Source: Desulfuromonadales bacterium C00003107 (lineage in GTDB: Bacteria; Desulfobacterota; Desulfuromonadia; Desulfuromonadales; Syntrophotaleaceae). From it: DNA of 5,660 nucleotides. The notes under the pieces are model-generated. The model worked only from the letters and a program-made list of their open reading frames with translations, searched no databases and was not told the origin of the DNA. The position numbers were made by a program, and so were the translations under genes. The stretch lies in contig MAXT01000325.1 of NCBI GenBank assembly GCA_001751225.1, forward strand, positions 1 through 5,660, in the 5' to 3' direction. Below, in pieces: positions 1-5,660 of the stretch (position 1 is its first letter; every line of letters begins with the position of its first letter).

Positions 1-163
1 TTTTAGTCGAGTCTAAGGTCGAGGTAATGTGAGTCAACTCTGTTTGGCATCGGGATAGGTTCTTTTTTACCCGCCGCAATTGCAAGGCCAAGGTCAGTGA
101 GCAGCCTATTGCGATCAGGGTACAAATCAAGAGCAGTATCGGATGGATAGCAAGTTGGGTCAT
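1..163 (-). CDS. Small membrane-anchored protein, 5' part only (possibly DUF2802-like)
   Basis: An open frame starts at an ATG 13 nt after the fliA stop and stays open for 54 codons to the window edge, so the C-terminus is missing. The protein begins MTQLAIHPILLLICTLIAIG. Residues 4-29 form one hydrophobic segment, followed at once by the basic cluster RRVKK (30-34) and then a polar, probably helical stretch rich in Q, E, T, S and L. The positive-inside rule predicts a short outside N-terminus and a cytoplasmic C-terminal body. The ribosome site is weak (GCGGA, 6 nt before the ATG), which fits translational coupling to fliA. No enzymatic motif is visible in this part. Single-helix proteins with a cytoplasmic coiled coil, including DUF2802 proteins, occur in flagellar and chemotaxis clusters, but that family name is a guess from context and architecture. 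A role in motility is inferred only from its place in the operon. Confidence 0.6.
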   Translation of the reverse strand, partial: MTQLAIHPILLLICTLIAIGCSLTLALQLRRVKKNLSRCQTELTHITSTLDSTK

Positions 164-176
164 CGGTAATCCGCTG

Positions 177-938
177 TCAGCGTTGTAGGGGGCTGCGTTG
201 TCGCTTGACGTTGCGACCGATGTGATTCTTCAATTTGATCAGCGACTGACTGTGCAATTGAGAGACGCGCCCTTCGGAGATCTCGAGTACTTCGGCAATC
301 TCTTTTTGACTCAATTCTTCGTAATAGTAAAGGGTTACCACCAGGCGCTCTTTTTCCGACAGTCGATCGATATATTCTGCCAACTGCTGGGCCAGTTCGC
401 TGGTTTCCAGCATCTCCAGAGCCGTTTTGTCGCCTTCGTTTACCAGGTTGTCCAAAAGGCTGGGGCCGTGTTCCGATTCACCAATGGTTTCGTGCAGGCT
501 GATGCAGCCAAGGTGACTGGTTTCTGAGAGCAGTTGCCGGTATTCCTCGAGGCTCATCTGCAGCGCTGCGGCTATTTCCTGCTCCTCCGGGTCACGGCCC
601 AGGGTACGTAGTAGGTCGTCGATAGCTTTTTGAACCTGTCCCTGTTTTTTGCGCAGGGTTCGAGAAAACCAATCCATACGCCGCACTTCGTCGAGTACGG
701 CTCCGCGCATGCGTTTTTCAGCAAAGGTTTTAAACAGCACGCCCTGGCCGGGATCGAAGCGTCCGGCGGCATCGACCAGGCCGAGCATAGCTGCGCTGGC
801 GATATCTTCACGGGACATGAAGGCTGGCACCTGAGTCACCATACGATCAGCCAGGAAGCTGATCATGTAGAGGTGAGCCTTGATCAGACGATCCTTGGCG
901 TCTGCCCCTGGTGGGCTGTAAGGAACCGATACCTTCAT
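177..938 (-). CDS. fliA: Flagellar RNA polymerase sigma factor FliA (sigma-28)
   Basis: This 253-residue protein has the size and layout of the sigma-28 FliA/WhiG family, which directs RNA polymerase to late flagellar and chemotaxis promoters and is held inactive by FlgM until the hook is complete. Region 2 lies at about 16-98: a core-binding part with DIASAAMLGLVDAAGRFDP (45-63), then the -10 recognition segment FKTFAEKRMRGAVLDEVRRM (69-88). Region 3 is about 99-170. Region 4 is about 186-238, with LSEKERLVVTLYYYEELS (193-210) and the helix-turn-helix QKEIAEVLEISEGRVSQLHS (211-230) that contacts the -35 element. There is no region 1.1, as expected for this family. The start is fixed by a GAGGAG site 5 nt upstream, lying within the end of flhG; the A of its ATG is also the last base of the flhG TGA. 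Placement after flhF-flhG ties its synthesis to the assembly regulators. No flgM is seen in the window. Confidence 0.97.
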   Translation of the reverse strand: MKVSVPYSPPGADAKDRLIKAHLYMISFLADRMVTQVPAFMSREDIASAAMLGLVDAAGRFDPGQGVLFKTFAEKRMRGAVLDEVRRMDWFSRTLRKKQGQVQKAIDDLLRTLGRDPEEQEIAAALQMSLEEYRQLLSETSHLGCISLHETIGESEHGPSLLDNLVNEGDKTALEMLETSELAQQLAEYIDRLSEKERLVVTLYYYEELSQKEIAEVLEISEGRVSQLHSQSLIKLKNHIGRNVKRQRSPLQR

Positions 939-1849
939 CAGATCTCCTCATGATTTATGTTCATGAGCCTTTTCCAGAAAAACTGCAGAGTACCTTTGGG
1001 TTGCAGATCCTGTGGCATGGTCAACAGACCCTTGGCAAAGGAAATAAAGGCATTGCTGGTCTTGCTGGTCGGATAAAGGTTGATCATCGGCTGCTGCCGA
1101 CGGATCGATTCCCGGACCCGCTTGTCAAAGGGGATGCAACCCATGTAATCGATGGAAATGGACAGGTAGCGGTTGGCCACTGTGGTCAGCTTTTGATAGA
1201 CCTCCAACCCTTCTTCGGCGTTAGCCACCGAATTGACAATCAGAGAGAAGACCTTTTGATGGTAGCGGGTTGAGAGCAGTTTCATCAGGGCGTAGGCATC
1301 GGTGATGGCGGTTGGATCGGGGGAGGTCACCATCAGAACGTCATGAGCCGCGACACTGAAATAGGTGACATTCTCCGAGATACCAGCTTCGGTGTCGATG
1401 AGTACGATATCGAAGGACTCATGCAAATTGTCGAGTTCTTCCATGAAACGCATCTTCTGGCTACCGTCGAGGTTGGTGAATTGCTGCACTCCGGATCCTG
1501 CTGGCAGAATCTTAATGCCGGGAGGTCCTTCAACCATGATTTCCGTCAGGCGACGTTCACCGGAGAAAAAATGGTTGAGATTAAAACGGGGGGTGAGGCC
1601 GAAGACCACGTCGATGTTGGCCAGGCCAAGATCGGCGTCGATGATCAGAACTTTTTTGCCTTGCTTGGCCAGGGCAATCGCCATGTTAGCAACCACGGCG
1701 GTCTTACCCACGCCGCCCTTGCCGCTGGTGACGGTAAAGACACGAGGCGGAGTTCGATTGCCGGTCTCGGACGGAGAATGGTCAACGAGTTGCTCCTGCA
1801 AATTCCGCAGGGTTTCAGCTTGATCTGATAATTCGTGAGTCGCGCTCAT
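938..1849 (-). CDS. flhG: Flagellar number regulator FlhG (FleN/MinD-like ATPase)
   Basis: A 303-residue ParA/MinD-family ATPase that limits flagellar number and activates FlhF. The N-terminus carries DQAETLR (residues 9-15), the DQAxxLR helix with which FlhG proteins stimulate FlhF GTP hydrolysis. The deviant Walker A motif is SGKGGVGKT (42-50), with signature Lys44 and Lys49. IIDADLG (69-75) supplies the Walker A' aspartates 71 and 73. The Walker B/switch region is IVLIDTEAGIS (148-158). Many FlhG/FleN proteins read DTGAG here, so Glu154 is unusual. The C-terminal LQFFWKRLMNI (288-298) looks like an amphipathic membrane-targeting helix, which in MinD and FlhG inserts on ATP-dependent dimerisation. 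The gene starts 12 nt after the flhF stop with only a weak GAGA site and overlaps fliA by one base. DQAxxLR and the flhF neighbour separate it from MinD and chromosomal ParA. In organisms with FleQ-type master regulators FlhG may also repress transcription; nothing here tests that. Confidence 0.96.
   Translation of the reverse strand: MSATHELSDQAETLRNLQEQLVDHSPSETGNRTPPRVFTVTSGKGGVGKTAVVANMAIALAKQGKKVLIIDADLGLANIDVVFGLTPRFNLNHFFSGERRLTEIMVEGPPGIKILPAGSGVQQFTNLDGSQKMRFMEELDNLHESFDIVLIDTEAGISENVTYFSVAAHDVLMVTSPDPTAITDAYALMKLLSTRYHQKVFSLIVNSVANAEEGLEVYQKLTTVANRYLSISIDYMGCIPFDKRVRESIRRQQPMINLYPTSKTSNAFISFAKGLLTMPQDLQPKGTLQFFWKRLMNINHEEI
944..949 (-). promoter_or_regulatory. Shine-Dalgarno site for fliA inside the end of flhG
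   Basis: The minus strand reads GAGGAG, 5 nt before the fliA ATG; these bases are the two Glu codons near the end of flhG. The site is strong and settles the fliA start. Together with the TGATG stop-start overlap at 940-936 it suggests that ribosomes ending flhG restart on fliA. Confidence 0.85.
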
Positions 1850-1861
1850 AATCTGTTCTCT

Positions 1862-3181
1862 TTATTGTTGTTGAATAACAAAACCAGCTACGGCTGCGGG
1901 GTCTGCAACCAACAGGTCTTCGGGAACTCGTTGGCCGTTGGTCAGATAGGACAGGGGCAGGTCCTGATGGAGCGGAACATTCAGCAGTGAGCCACGTTGG
2001 TCGCATTCGTCCAGTTTGGTAAATACCAGGCTGTGCAAGGGTAGTCGGCTGAAATTCTCCACGGTGGATTGCAGTTCGCTGTCCCGAGTGGAGGCGGCTA
2101 ATACCAGGTGATTCTCGATGCCGGATTCGGGGCCGAGGAATGTATTCAGCTCGGCGAGGCTCACATCATCTTTGGGGCTGCGTCCGGCGGTATCGATTAG
2201 GATCAGATCCTTGTCCTGATGGCGGGCAAAAACCTCCTGCAGTTGTTCCGGAGTGAGCACTACCTCAACCGGAACATTCATCAGCTCACCATAGACCTTG
2301 AGTTGTTCTACTGCGGCGATACGGTAGGTATCGATCGTCACCAAGGCGATGCGGATGCCACCTTGCAGCAGCAGGTTGGCCGCCAGTTTGGCAATGGTGG
2401 TTGTTTTACCCACGCCGGTCGGTCCGACCAGGGCGACACGCCGTTGTTTGGTGGAGCAGTGGAAGGGGCCGGTGACTCGTACCAAGGACTGGACGGCATC
2501 GGAGTAAAATTCCTTGAGCCGTTCCTGATCCTGCATCTGTTGGGGGGAGAGGGTTTCCCAGGCGTACTGTTCGATAGCGTCGGCCGCTTCGGCTTCGATT
2601 CCGTAGCTGGTCAAATTATTACGCAGCAGGGCCATTTCTTTAATGTCGTCACTGCCTGAATTGTTGGTGGCCGGCTTGCGCATGTGGCGCGCTGCAACTT
2701 CGCGGGTCATAATCGCCGGGGGCGGCGAGACCTGGGGAGCGGCGGGTTGAGGCGCCGGTTGATCAGAGAGTTGTTTGACCAGCGCTTTGAGCTCATCGAT
2801 CTCCCCACGCACTGTACTCAGGTCCTGATTGGCAGCCTGGCTGGCAGCCTGGCTGGCAACCTGATTTTTGAGCTCTCTGAGTTCATCTTCGAAAGGGTCG
2901 ACTACCTTGCGTTGCTTCCAGAGTTGCGAATAGGTGATTTCGTCTTCGCCAGTATCCGATCTGGTGGCCGGTGTTTGTTTGCTTGAACTTCGAGGTCGCG
3001 GCGGCACCGCTGGTTCGGACGAATCGATGGCGGCCGTCACTTCGTAGATCGGCTTGCGAAACACCCCCATCCCTTTACGCACGGTGCGGGTTGAGAGAAT
3101 CAGCGCCTCGGAACCCAGAGCTTCTTTGACCTTCTTCAGGGCGTCAGGCATATTATCCGCTTCAAAGACTTTAACCAGCAT
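1862..3181 (-). CDS. flhF: Flagellar biosynthesis GTPase FlhF
   Basis: FlhF is the third SRP-type GTPase, with Ffh and FtsY; at the membrane it marks the pole and starts flagellar assembly there. The 439-residue protein opens with the family's conserved N-terminal block (FEADNMPDALKKVKEALG, 6-23, then LILSTR). A low-complexity B region follows (about 53-175), rich in Q, A, P and S with a tandem ASQA repeat (109-118) and a proline/alanine stretch (142-156). The N domain is about 178-245 and the G domain 246-439. Visible GTPase motifs are G1 GPTGVGKTT (253-261), DTYRIAAVEQL (284-294), G3 DTAGR (330-334), G4 TKLDE (388-392) and the closing YLTNGQRVPEDL (412-423). All catalytic motifs look intact. 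The ATG lies 11 nt inside the end of flhA. An AGGAG site is 12 nt upstream, longer than usual, but the protein start matches the family and no better in-frame start is seen. Confidence 0.97.
   Translation of the reverse strand: MLVKVFEADNMPDALKKVKEALGSEALILSTRTVRKGMGVFRKPIYEVTAAIDSSEPAVPPRPRSSSKQTPATRSDTGEDEITYSQLWKQRKVVDPFEDELRELKNQVASQAASQAANQDLSTVRGEIDELKALVKQLSDQPAPQPAAPQVSPPPAIMTREVAARHMRKPATNNSGSDDIKEMALLRNNLTSYGIEAEAADAIEQYAWETLSPQQMQDQERLKEFYSDAVQSLVRVTGPFHCSTKQRRVALVGPTGVGKTTTIAKLAANLLLQGGIRIALVTIDTYRIAAVEQLKVYGELMNVPVEVVLTPEQLQEVFARHQDKDLILIDTAGRSPKDDVSLAELNTFLGPESGIENHLVLAASTRDSELQSTVENFSRLPLHSLVFTKLDECDQRGSLLNVPLHQDLPLSYLTNGQRVPEDLLVADPAAVAGFVIQQQ
2830..2865. repeat. Tandem 12-bp repeat, three copies, inside flhF
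   Basis: The plus strand shows TGGCAGCCTGGC twice without change (2830-2841, 2842-2853), then a diverged third copy TGGCAACCTGAT (2854-2865). It is in frame and encodes the four-residue ASQA-type repeat in the low-complexity B region of FlhF, so gain or loss of units would keep the reading frame. Confidence 0.85.
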
Positions 3182-5255
3182 TGATTGACACAGCTCCTAC
3201 CGAGCGCACTTTAAGGTGCGGGGCAATTTCATTATGAGATAAGACCACCAAGTTCGAAATGTAGCGTTCGGTCAACCTTTTGACATGTAGTCGGATTGTT
3301 GGCGAGCAGAGCAGTACCGGTGTGGTGCCTCCGCCCAGAGTTTGAATGGTTTCACTGAGCCCTTCGAGAAAGGCCTGAGCCTTATGGGGATCGAGGGCCA
3401 GATAGCTGCCGTCCTGGGTGCGGTGAACTGAATCCTGAAACGATTCCTCCAGCTCGTGATCGAGAGTAAACAGGGACAATGTCTGGCTGTCATCCGCATA
3501 GTTGCAGCTGATTGAGCGGGCCATGGCCTGCCTTACCTGTTCGGTCAACAGGTCGGCATCGGTCATGCTCGGTGCCCAGTCGGCCAGAGTTTCGAGGATG
3601 GTGCGTAGATCCCGAATCGAGACCTGTTCACGTAAGAGATTTTGTAGAACCCGCATAATCGTTCCCAGTGGCAAGAGGTTGGGAGTCAGTTCCTCAACCA
3701 GCTTCGGATAACTCTTACCAAAGTTGTTTAGCAAGTTCTGTACCTCTTGTCGGCCAATCAGCTCATGGGCATGCTGTTTGATGATTTCGCTGATGTGGGT
3801 GGTGGTCACCGTGGTGCCGTCGACCACCGTATAACCGGCAATCTGAGCCCGTTCTTTTTTGTCTTCGCTGATCCAGGTGGCCGGCAGTCCGAAGGCCGGT
3901 TCTGTGGTTGCAATGCCCTTCAAGGGTTCGCTGGCCAATCCCGGGTTCATGGCCAGAAAATGACCGGGCATAATCTCACCGCCGGCGATGGAGATGCCTT
4001 TGAGCAGGATGGCGTATTCGTTCGGCTTGAGCTGCAGATTATCTTTAATATGAATGGGCGGCACAATGAAGCCGCTGTCGAGAGCGAATTGTTTGCGGAT
4101 CGAGCGGATACGCGGTAGTAGTTCGCCGTCCTGGGCCGAATCGACCAGAGGGATCAGGCCGTAACCGACCTCAAGTTCCAGCAGGTCGATATTCAACATT
4201 TCCTCGTAGTTGTCATCCTTCGGTTGCATCTCCTCGGGGATTTCTTCTGCGGCGTTCATCTTTTCGGCTTCCTGAGTTTTTTGAATCCGGAAGGCGACGT
4301 AGGCCAACAAAATGGATAACAATAAAAACGGAACAAAGGGTAACCCGGGAATCAGGGCAAACCCGAGTAGCACGCCGGAAACGATCCAGATGGCTCGTGG
4401 ATGAACAGTGAACTGGCTCTTGATCTGGTTGCCGAAATCTTCGCTGCCGGCGGTACGGGTCACCAGGATGCCCGCGGCAGTGGAGATGATCAGCGCCGGT
4501 ATCTGTCCAACCAGACCGTCGCCGACGGTCAGAATGGTGTAGTTGGCGGCGGCATCGGCTGCCGGCATGCCCTTTTGCAGTACGCCGATGATGAAGCCGG
4601 CACCGATGTTAATCAGGGTGATGATGATGCCGGCGACGGCATCCCCCTTGACGAACTTACTGGCACCGTCCATAGCTCCGTGAAAACTGGCTTCGTCGGA
4701 GACCTCCTTGCGGCGGGTGCGGGCTTCATCTTCGGTAATCAAGCCGGCGTTTAGGTCGGCGTCGATGGCCATCTGTTTACCGGGCATGGCATCGAGGGTA
4801 AATCGGGCGGCGACCTCGGCTACGCGGCCGGCGCCCTTGGTGATGACCATGAAGTTGATAATTACCAGAATGGTAAAAATAACGATACCGACCACGTAGT
4901 TGCCGCCGACGACGAACTGGCCGAAGCTCTGAATAACCGAGCCGGCCGCATCAGGGCCTTCGTTGCCGTGCAACAGGATAAGACGGGTCGAGGCCACGTT
5001 GAGGGATAGACGAAACAGGGTCGTGGCTAGCAACAGCGATGGAAAGATAGCGAAATCGAGGGCCCTCAGGGTGTAGAGGGAGATAATCATAACCAGTAGT
5101 GAAATGGTAATATTAAGGGATAAAAAGATGTCCAGCAGGAAGGATGGCAGGGGGATGATCATCAACAGTAAAATGGAGATCAGGCCTACGGCCACCATGA
5201 CGTCGCTGCGTAGTAGACTTTCTTTCCAGTCGTGTTGTATCAGTTTTTCAAACAT
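3171..5255 (-). CDS. flhA: Flagellar type III export gate protein FlhA
   Basis: FlhA forms the nonameric inner-membrane gate of the flagellar export apparatus, coupling proton motive force to export and docking chaperone-substrate complexes. Its 694 residues match the usual length. Residues about 19-323 are the membrane domain, with roughly eight hydrophobic segments (for example 19-36, 43-62, 113-137, 206-226, 243-265, 286-323). The cytoplasmic loop holds the FHIPEP family signature RVAEVAARFTLDAMPGKQ and following residues (144-167). Asp205 in KGDAVAG lines up by spacing with the Asp208 of Salmonella FlhA that is needed for proton-driven export. An acidic, charged linker (about 328-355) leads to the cytoplasmic domain (about 356-694), which includes the conserved LPLGTIMRVLQNLLREQ (528-544) and IRDLRTILETLADW (547-560). 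The start has AAGGA 8 nt upstream and lies 21 nt after flhB. The last 11 nt overlap flhF. The flagellar neighbours exclude a virulence-type homologue such as InvA/LcrD. Confidence 0.98.
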   Translation of the reverse strand: MFEKLIQHDWKESLLRSDVMVAVGLISILLLMIIPLPSFLLDIFLSLNITISLLVMIISLYTLRALDFAIFPSLLLATTLFRLSLNVASTRLILLHGNEGPDAAGSVIQSFGQFVVGGNYVVGIVIFTILVIINFMVITKGAGRVAEVAARFTLDAMPGKQMAIDADLNAGLITEDEARTRRKEVSDEASFHGAMDGASKFVKGDAVAGIIITLINIGAGFIIGVLQKGMPAADAAANYTILTVGDGLVGQIPALIISTAAGILVTRTAGSEDFGNQIKSQFTVHPRAIWIVSGVLLGFALIPGLPFVPFLLLSILLAYVAFRIQKTQEAEKMNAAEEIPEEMQPKDDNYEEMLNIDLLELEVGYGLIPLVDSAQDGELLPRIRSIRKQFALDSGFIVPPIHIKDNLQLKPNEYAILLKGISIAGGEIMPGHFLAMNPGLASEPLKGIATTEPAFGLPATWISEDKKERAQIAGYTVVDGTTVTTTHISEIIKQHAHELIGRQEVQNLLNNFGKSYPKLVEELTPNLLPLGTIMRVLQNLLREQVSIRDLRTILETLADWAPSMTDADLLTEQVRQAMARSISCNYADDSQTLSLFTLDHELEESFQDSVHRTQDGSYLALDPHKAQAFLEGLSETIQTLGGGTTPVLLCSPTIRLHVKRLTERYISNLVVLSHNEIAPHLKVRSVGAVSINAG
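3194..3198 (-). promoter_or_regulatory. Shine-Dalgarno-like site for flhF inside the end of flhA
   Basis: AGGAG lies 12 nt before the flhF ATG, within the last codons of flhA. The spacing is longer than the usual 5-9 nt. No ATG, GTG or TTG in the flhF frame lies between this site and the ATG, so the ATG at 3181 remains the best start. Confidence 0.55.
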
Positions 5256-5263
5256 GAAGCCTA

Positions 5264-5268
5264 TCCTT
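5264..5268 (-). promoter_or_regulatory. Shine-Dalgarno site for flhA
   Basis: AAGGA lies 8 nt before the flhA ATG in the 21-nt gap after flhB. It supports the MFEKL start. The gap is too short for a usual promoter between the two genes. Confidence 0.7.
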
Positions 5269-5276
5269 GTATTAAA

Positions 5277-5660
5277 TTAGTTCCGTCCCGGCAGACCGTA
5301 AACATAAGCCAGGATCTCGGCGACGGCCTTGAACATCTCTTCGGGGACCGGTTGTCCGATTTCTACTTTGTACAATACGCGAGCAATGGGCTTGTTCTCC
5401 ACCAGCGGTATGCGGTTCTCGGTGGCGATTTCACGAATCCGCATAGCCAGGTGATCGGCGCCCTTGGCCACAACCTGCGGGGAATCCATGGTTTGGCGAT
5501 CATATCGCAGGGCTATTGACAGATGGGTCGGGTTGGTCACGATAACGTCCGCCTTGGGTACTTCCGCCATCATTCGCCGTCGGGACATCTCCTGCTGCAA
5601 GGAGCGGATACGGCTCTTAATATAGGGGTCCCCCTCCGCTTCCTTGAACTCTTCTTTCTG
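5277..5660 (-). CDS. flhB: Flagellar export switch protein FlhB, C-terminal part (5' end outside window)
   Basis: An open frame enters from the right edge and ends in TAA; 127 C-terminal residues of a protein that normally has about 350 are present. An internal TTG at 5600 is not the start, because the frame continues upstream with the typical EGDPYIKSRIR segment (residues 9-19 of the fragment). The cytoplasmic domain carries the self-cleavage motif NPTH at 43-46 of the fragment (DNA 5523-5534), preceded by ADVIVT and followed by the family's ALRYD (50-54). FlhB cleaves itself between Asn and Pro, and this permits the export apparatus to change from rod/hook to filament substrates. Later conserved parts are VVAKGAD (63-69) and IPLVENKPIAR (84-94). 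The fragment ends shortly after YGLPGRN, without the long extra tail of some FlhB proteins. The membrane domain lies outside the window. Adjacent flhA encodes its partner in the export gate. Confidence 0.97.
   Translation of the reverse strand, partial: QKEEFKEAEGDPYIKSRIRSLQQEMSRRRMMAEVPKADVIVTNPTHLSIALRYDRQTMDSPQVVAKGADHLAMRIREIATENRIPLVENKPIARVLYKVEIGQPVPEEMFKAVAEILAYVYGLPGRN

Noticed and set aside
101..115. Lipobox-like AIGC (residues 18-21) in the small protein after fliA
   Set aside because: The N-terminus has no Lys or Arg before the hydrophobic segment and the basic cluster lies after it, which predicts a membrane anchor with a cytoplasmic body rather than a lipoprotein signal.
825..840. 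TGGCAC that could begin a sigma-54 promoter on the plus strand
   Set aside because: The -12 TTGC element is missing at the required distance, and the site would drive transcription against the operon from inside fliA.
1343..1828. Long plus-strand open frames opposite flhG (1343-1828 and 1365-1823), and similar ones opposite fliA, flhF and flhA
   Set aside because: They lie fully antisense to strongly conserved genes, their translations show no domain or convincing membrane pattern that I can recognise, and they overlap each other in different frames. They are best explained by codon bias of the real genes.
3150..3180. Possible sigma-28 promoter at the start of flhF (minus strand TAAAG followed by GCGGATAA)
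   Set aside because: The two elements are only about 5 nt apart instead of about 11, one base of the -10 core differs, and the site encodes conserved FlhF residues, so chance similarity is more likely.
5598..5600. TTG as a start codon for a 107-residue protein
   Set aside because: The frame continues upstream without a stop to the window edge and encodes the conserved FlhB segment with EGDPYIKSR, so this is an internal Leu codon of a truncated flhB.

Overview
The window is a stretch of a polar-type flagellar operon, read entirely on the minus strand. In transcription order it holds the 3' part of flhB, then complete flhA, flhF, flhG (fleN/ylxH-type) and fliA, then the 5' part of a small gene for a membrane-anchored protein. 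Gene order, the FliA and FlhG sequence style and moderate GC suggest a motile Gram-negative bacterium. A deltaproteobacterium of the Desulfuromonas/Geobacter/Pelobacter kind is my best guess. Gammaproteobacteria share flhA-flhF-flhG-fliA but usually continue with cheY, which is not seen here. The taxonomic call is inference.

Layout from right to left: flhB (partial, 5660-5277) and flhA (5255-3171) encode the export gate and substrate-specificity switch of the flagellar type III secretion apparatus. flhF (3181-1862) and flhG (1849-938) encode the SRP-like GTPase and MinD-like ATPase that set flagellar position and number. fliA (938-177) encodes the sigma factor for late flagellar genes. A 54-codon open 5' end (163-1) follows fliA and runs off the window.

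The genes are tightly packed: 21 nt between flhB and flhA, an 11-nt overlap flhA/flhF, 12 nt flhF-flhG, a TGATG overlap flhG/fliA, and 13 nt fliA to the last gene. No terminator, convincing internal promoter, RNA gene, mobile element or CRISPR array was seen, and no stretch over 300 bases lacks a gene. The expected logic is that FlhF recruits the first basal-body parts to the pole, FlhG stimulates FlhF GTPase and limits number, FlhA/FlhB export rod, hook and filament proteins, and FliA switches on late genes once its anti-sigma factor has been exported.

I do not see an undescribed system here. The points worth a second look are modest: the small gene after fliA, a DTEAG in place of the common DTGAG in FlhG, an in-frame 12-bp tandem repeat in flhF, and the coupled translation starts.
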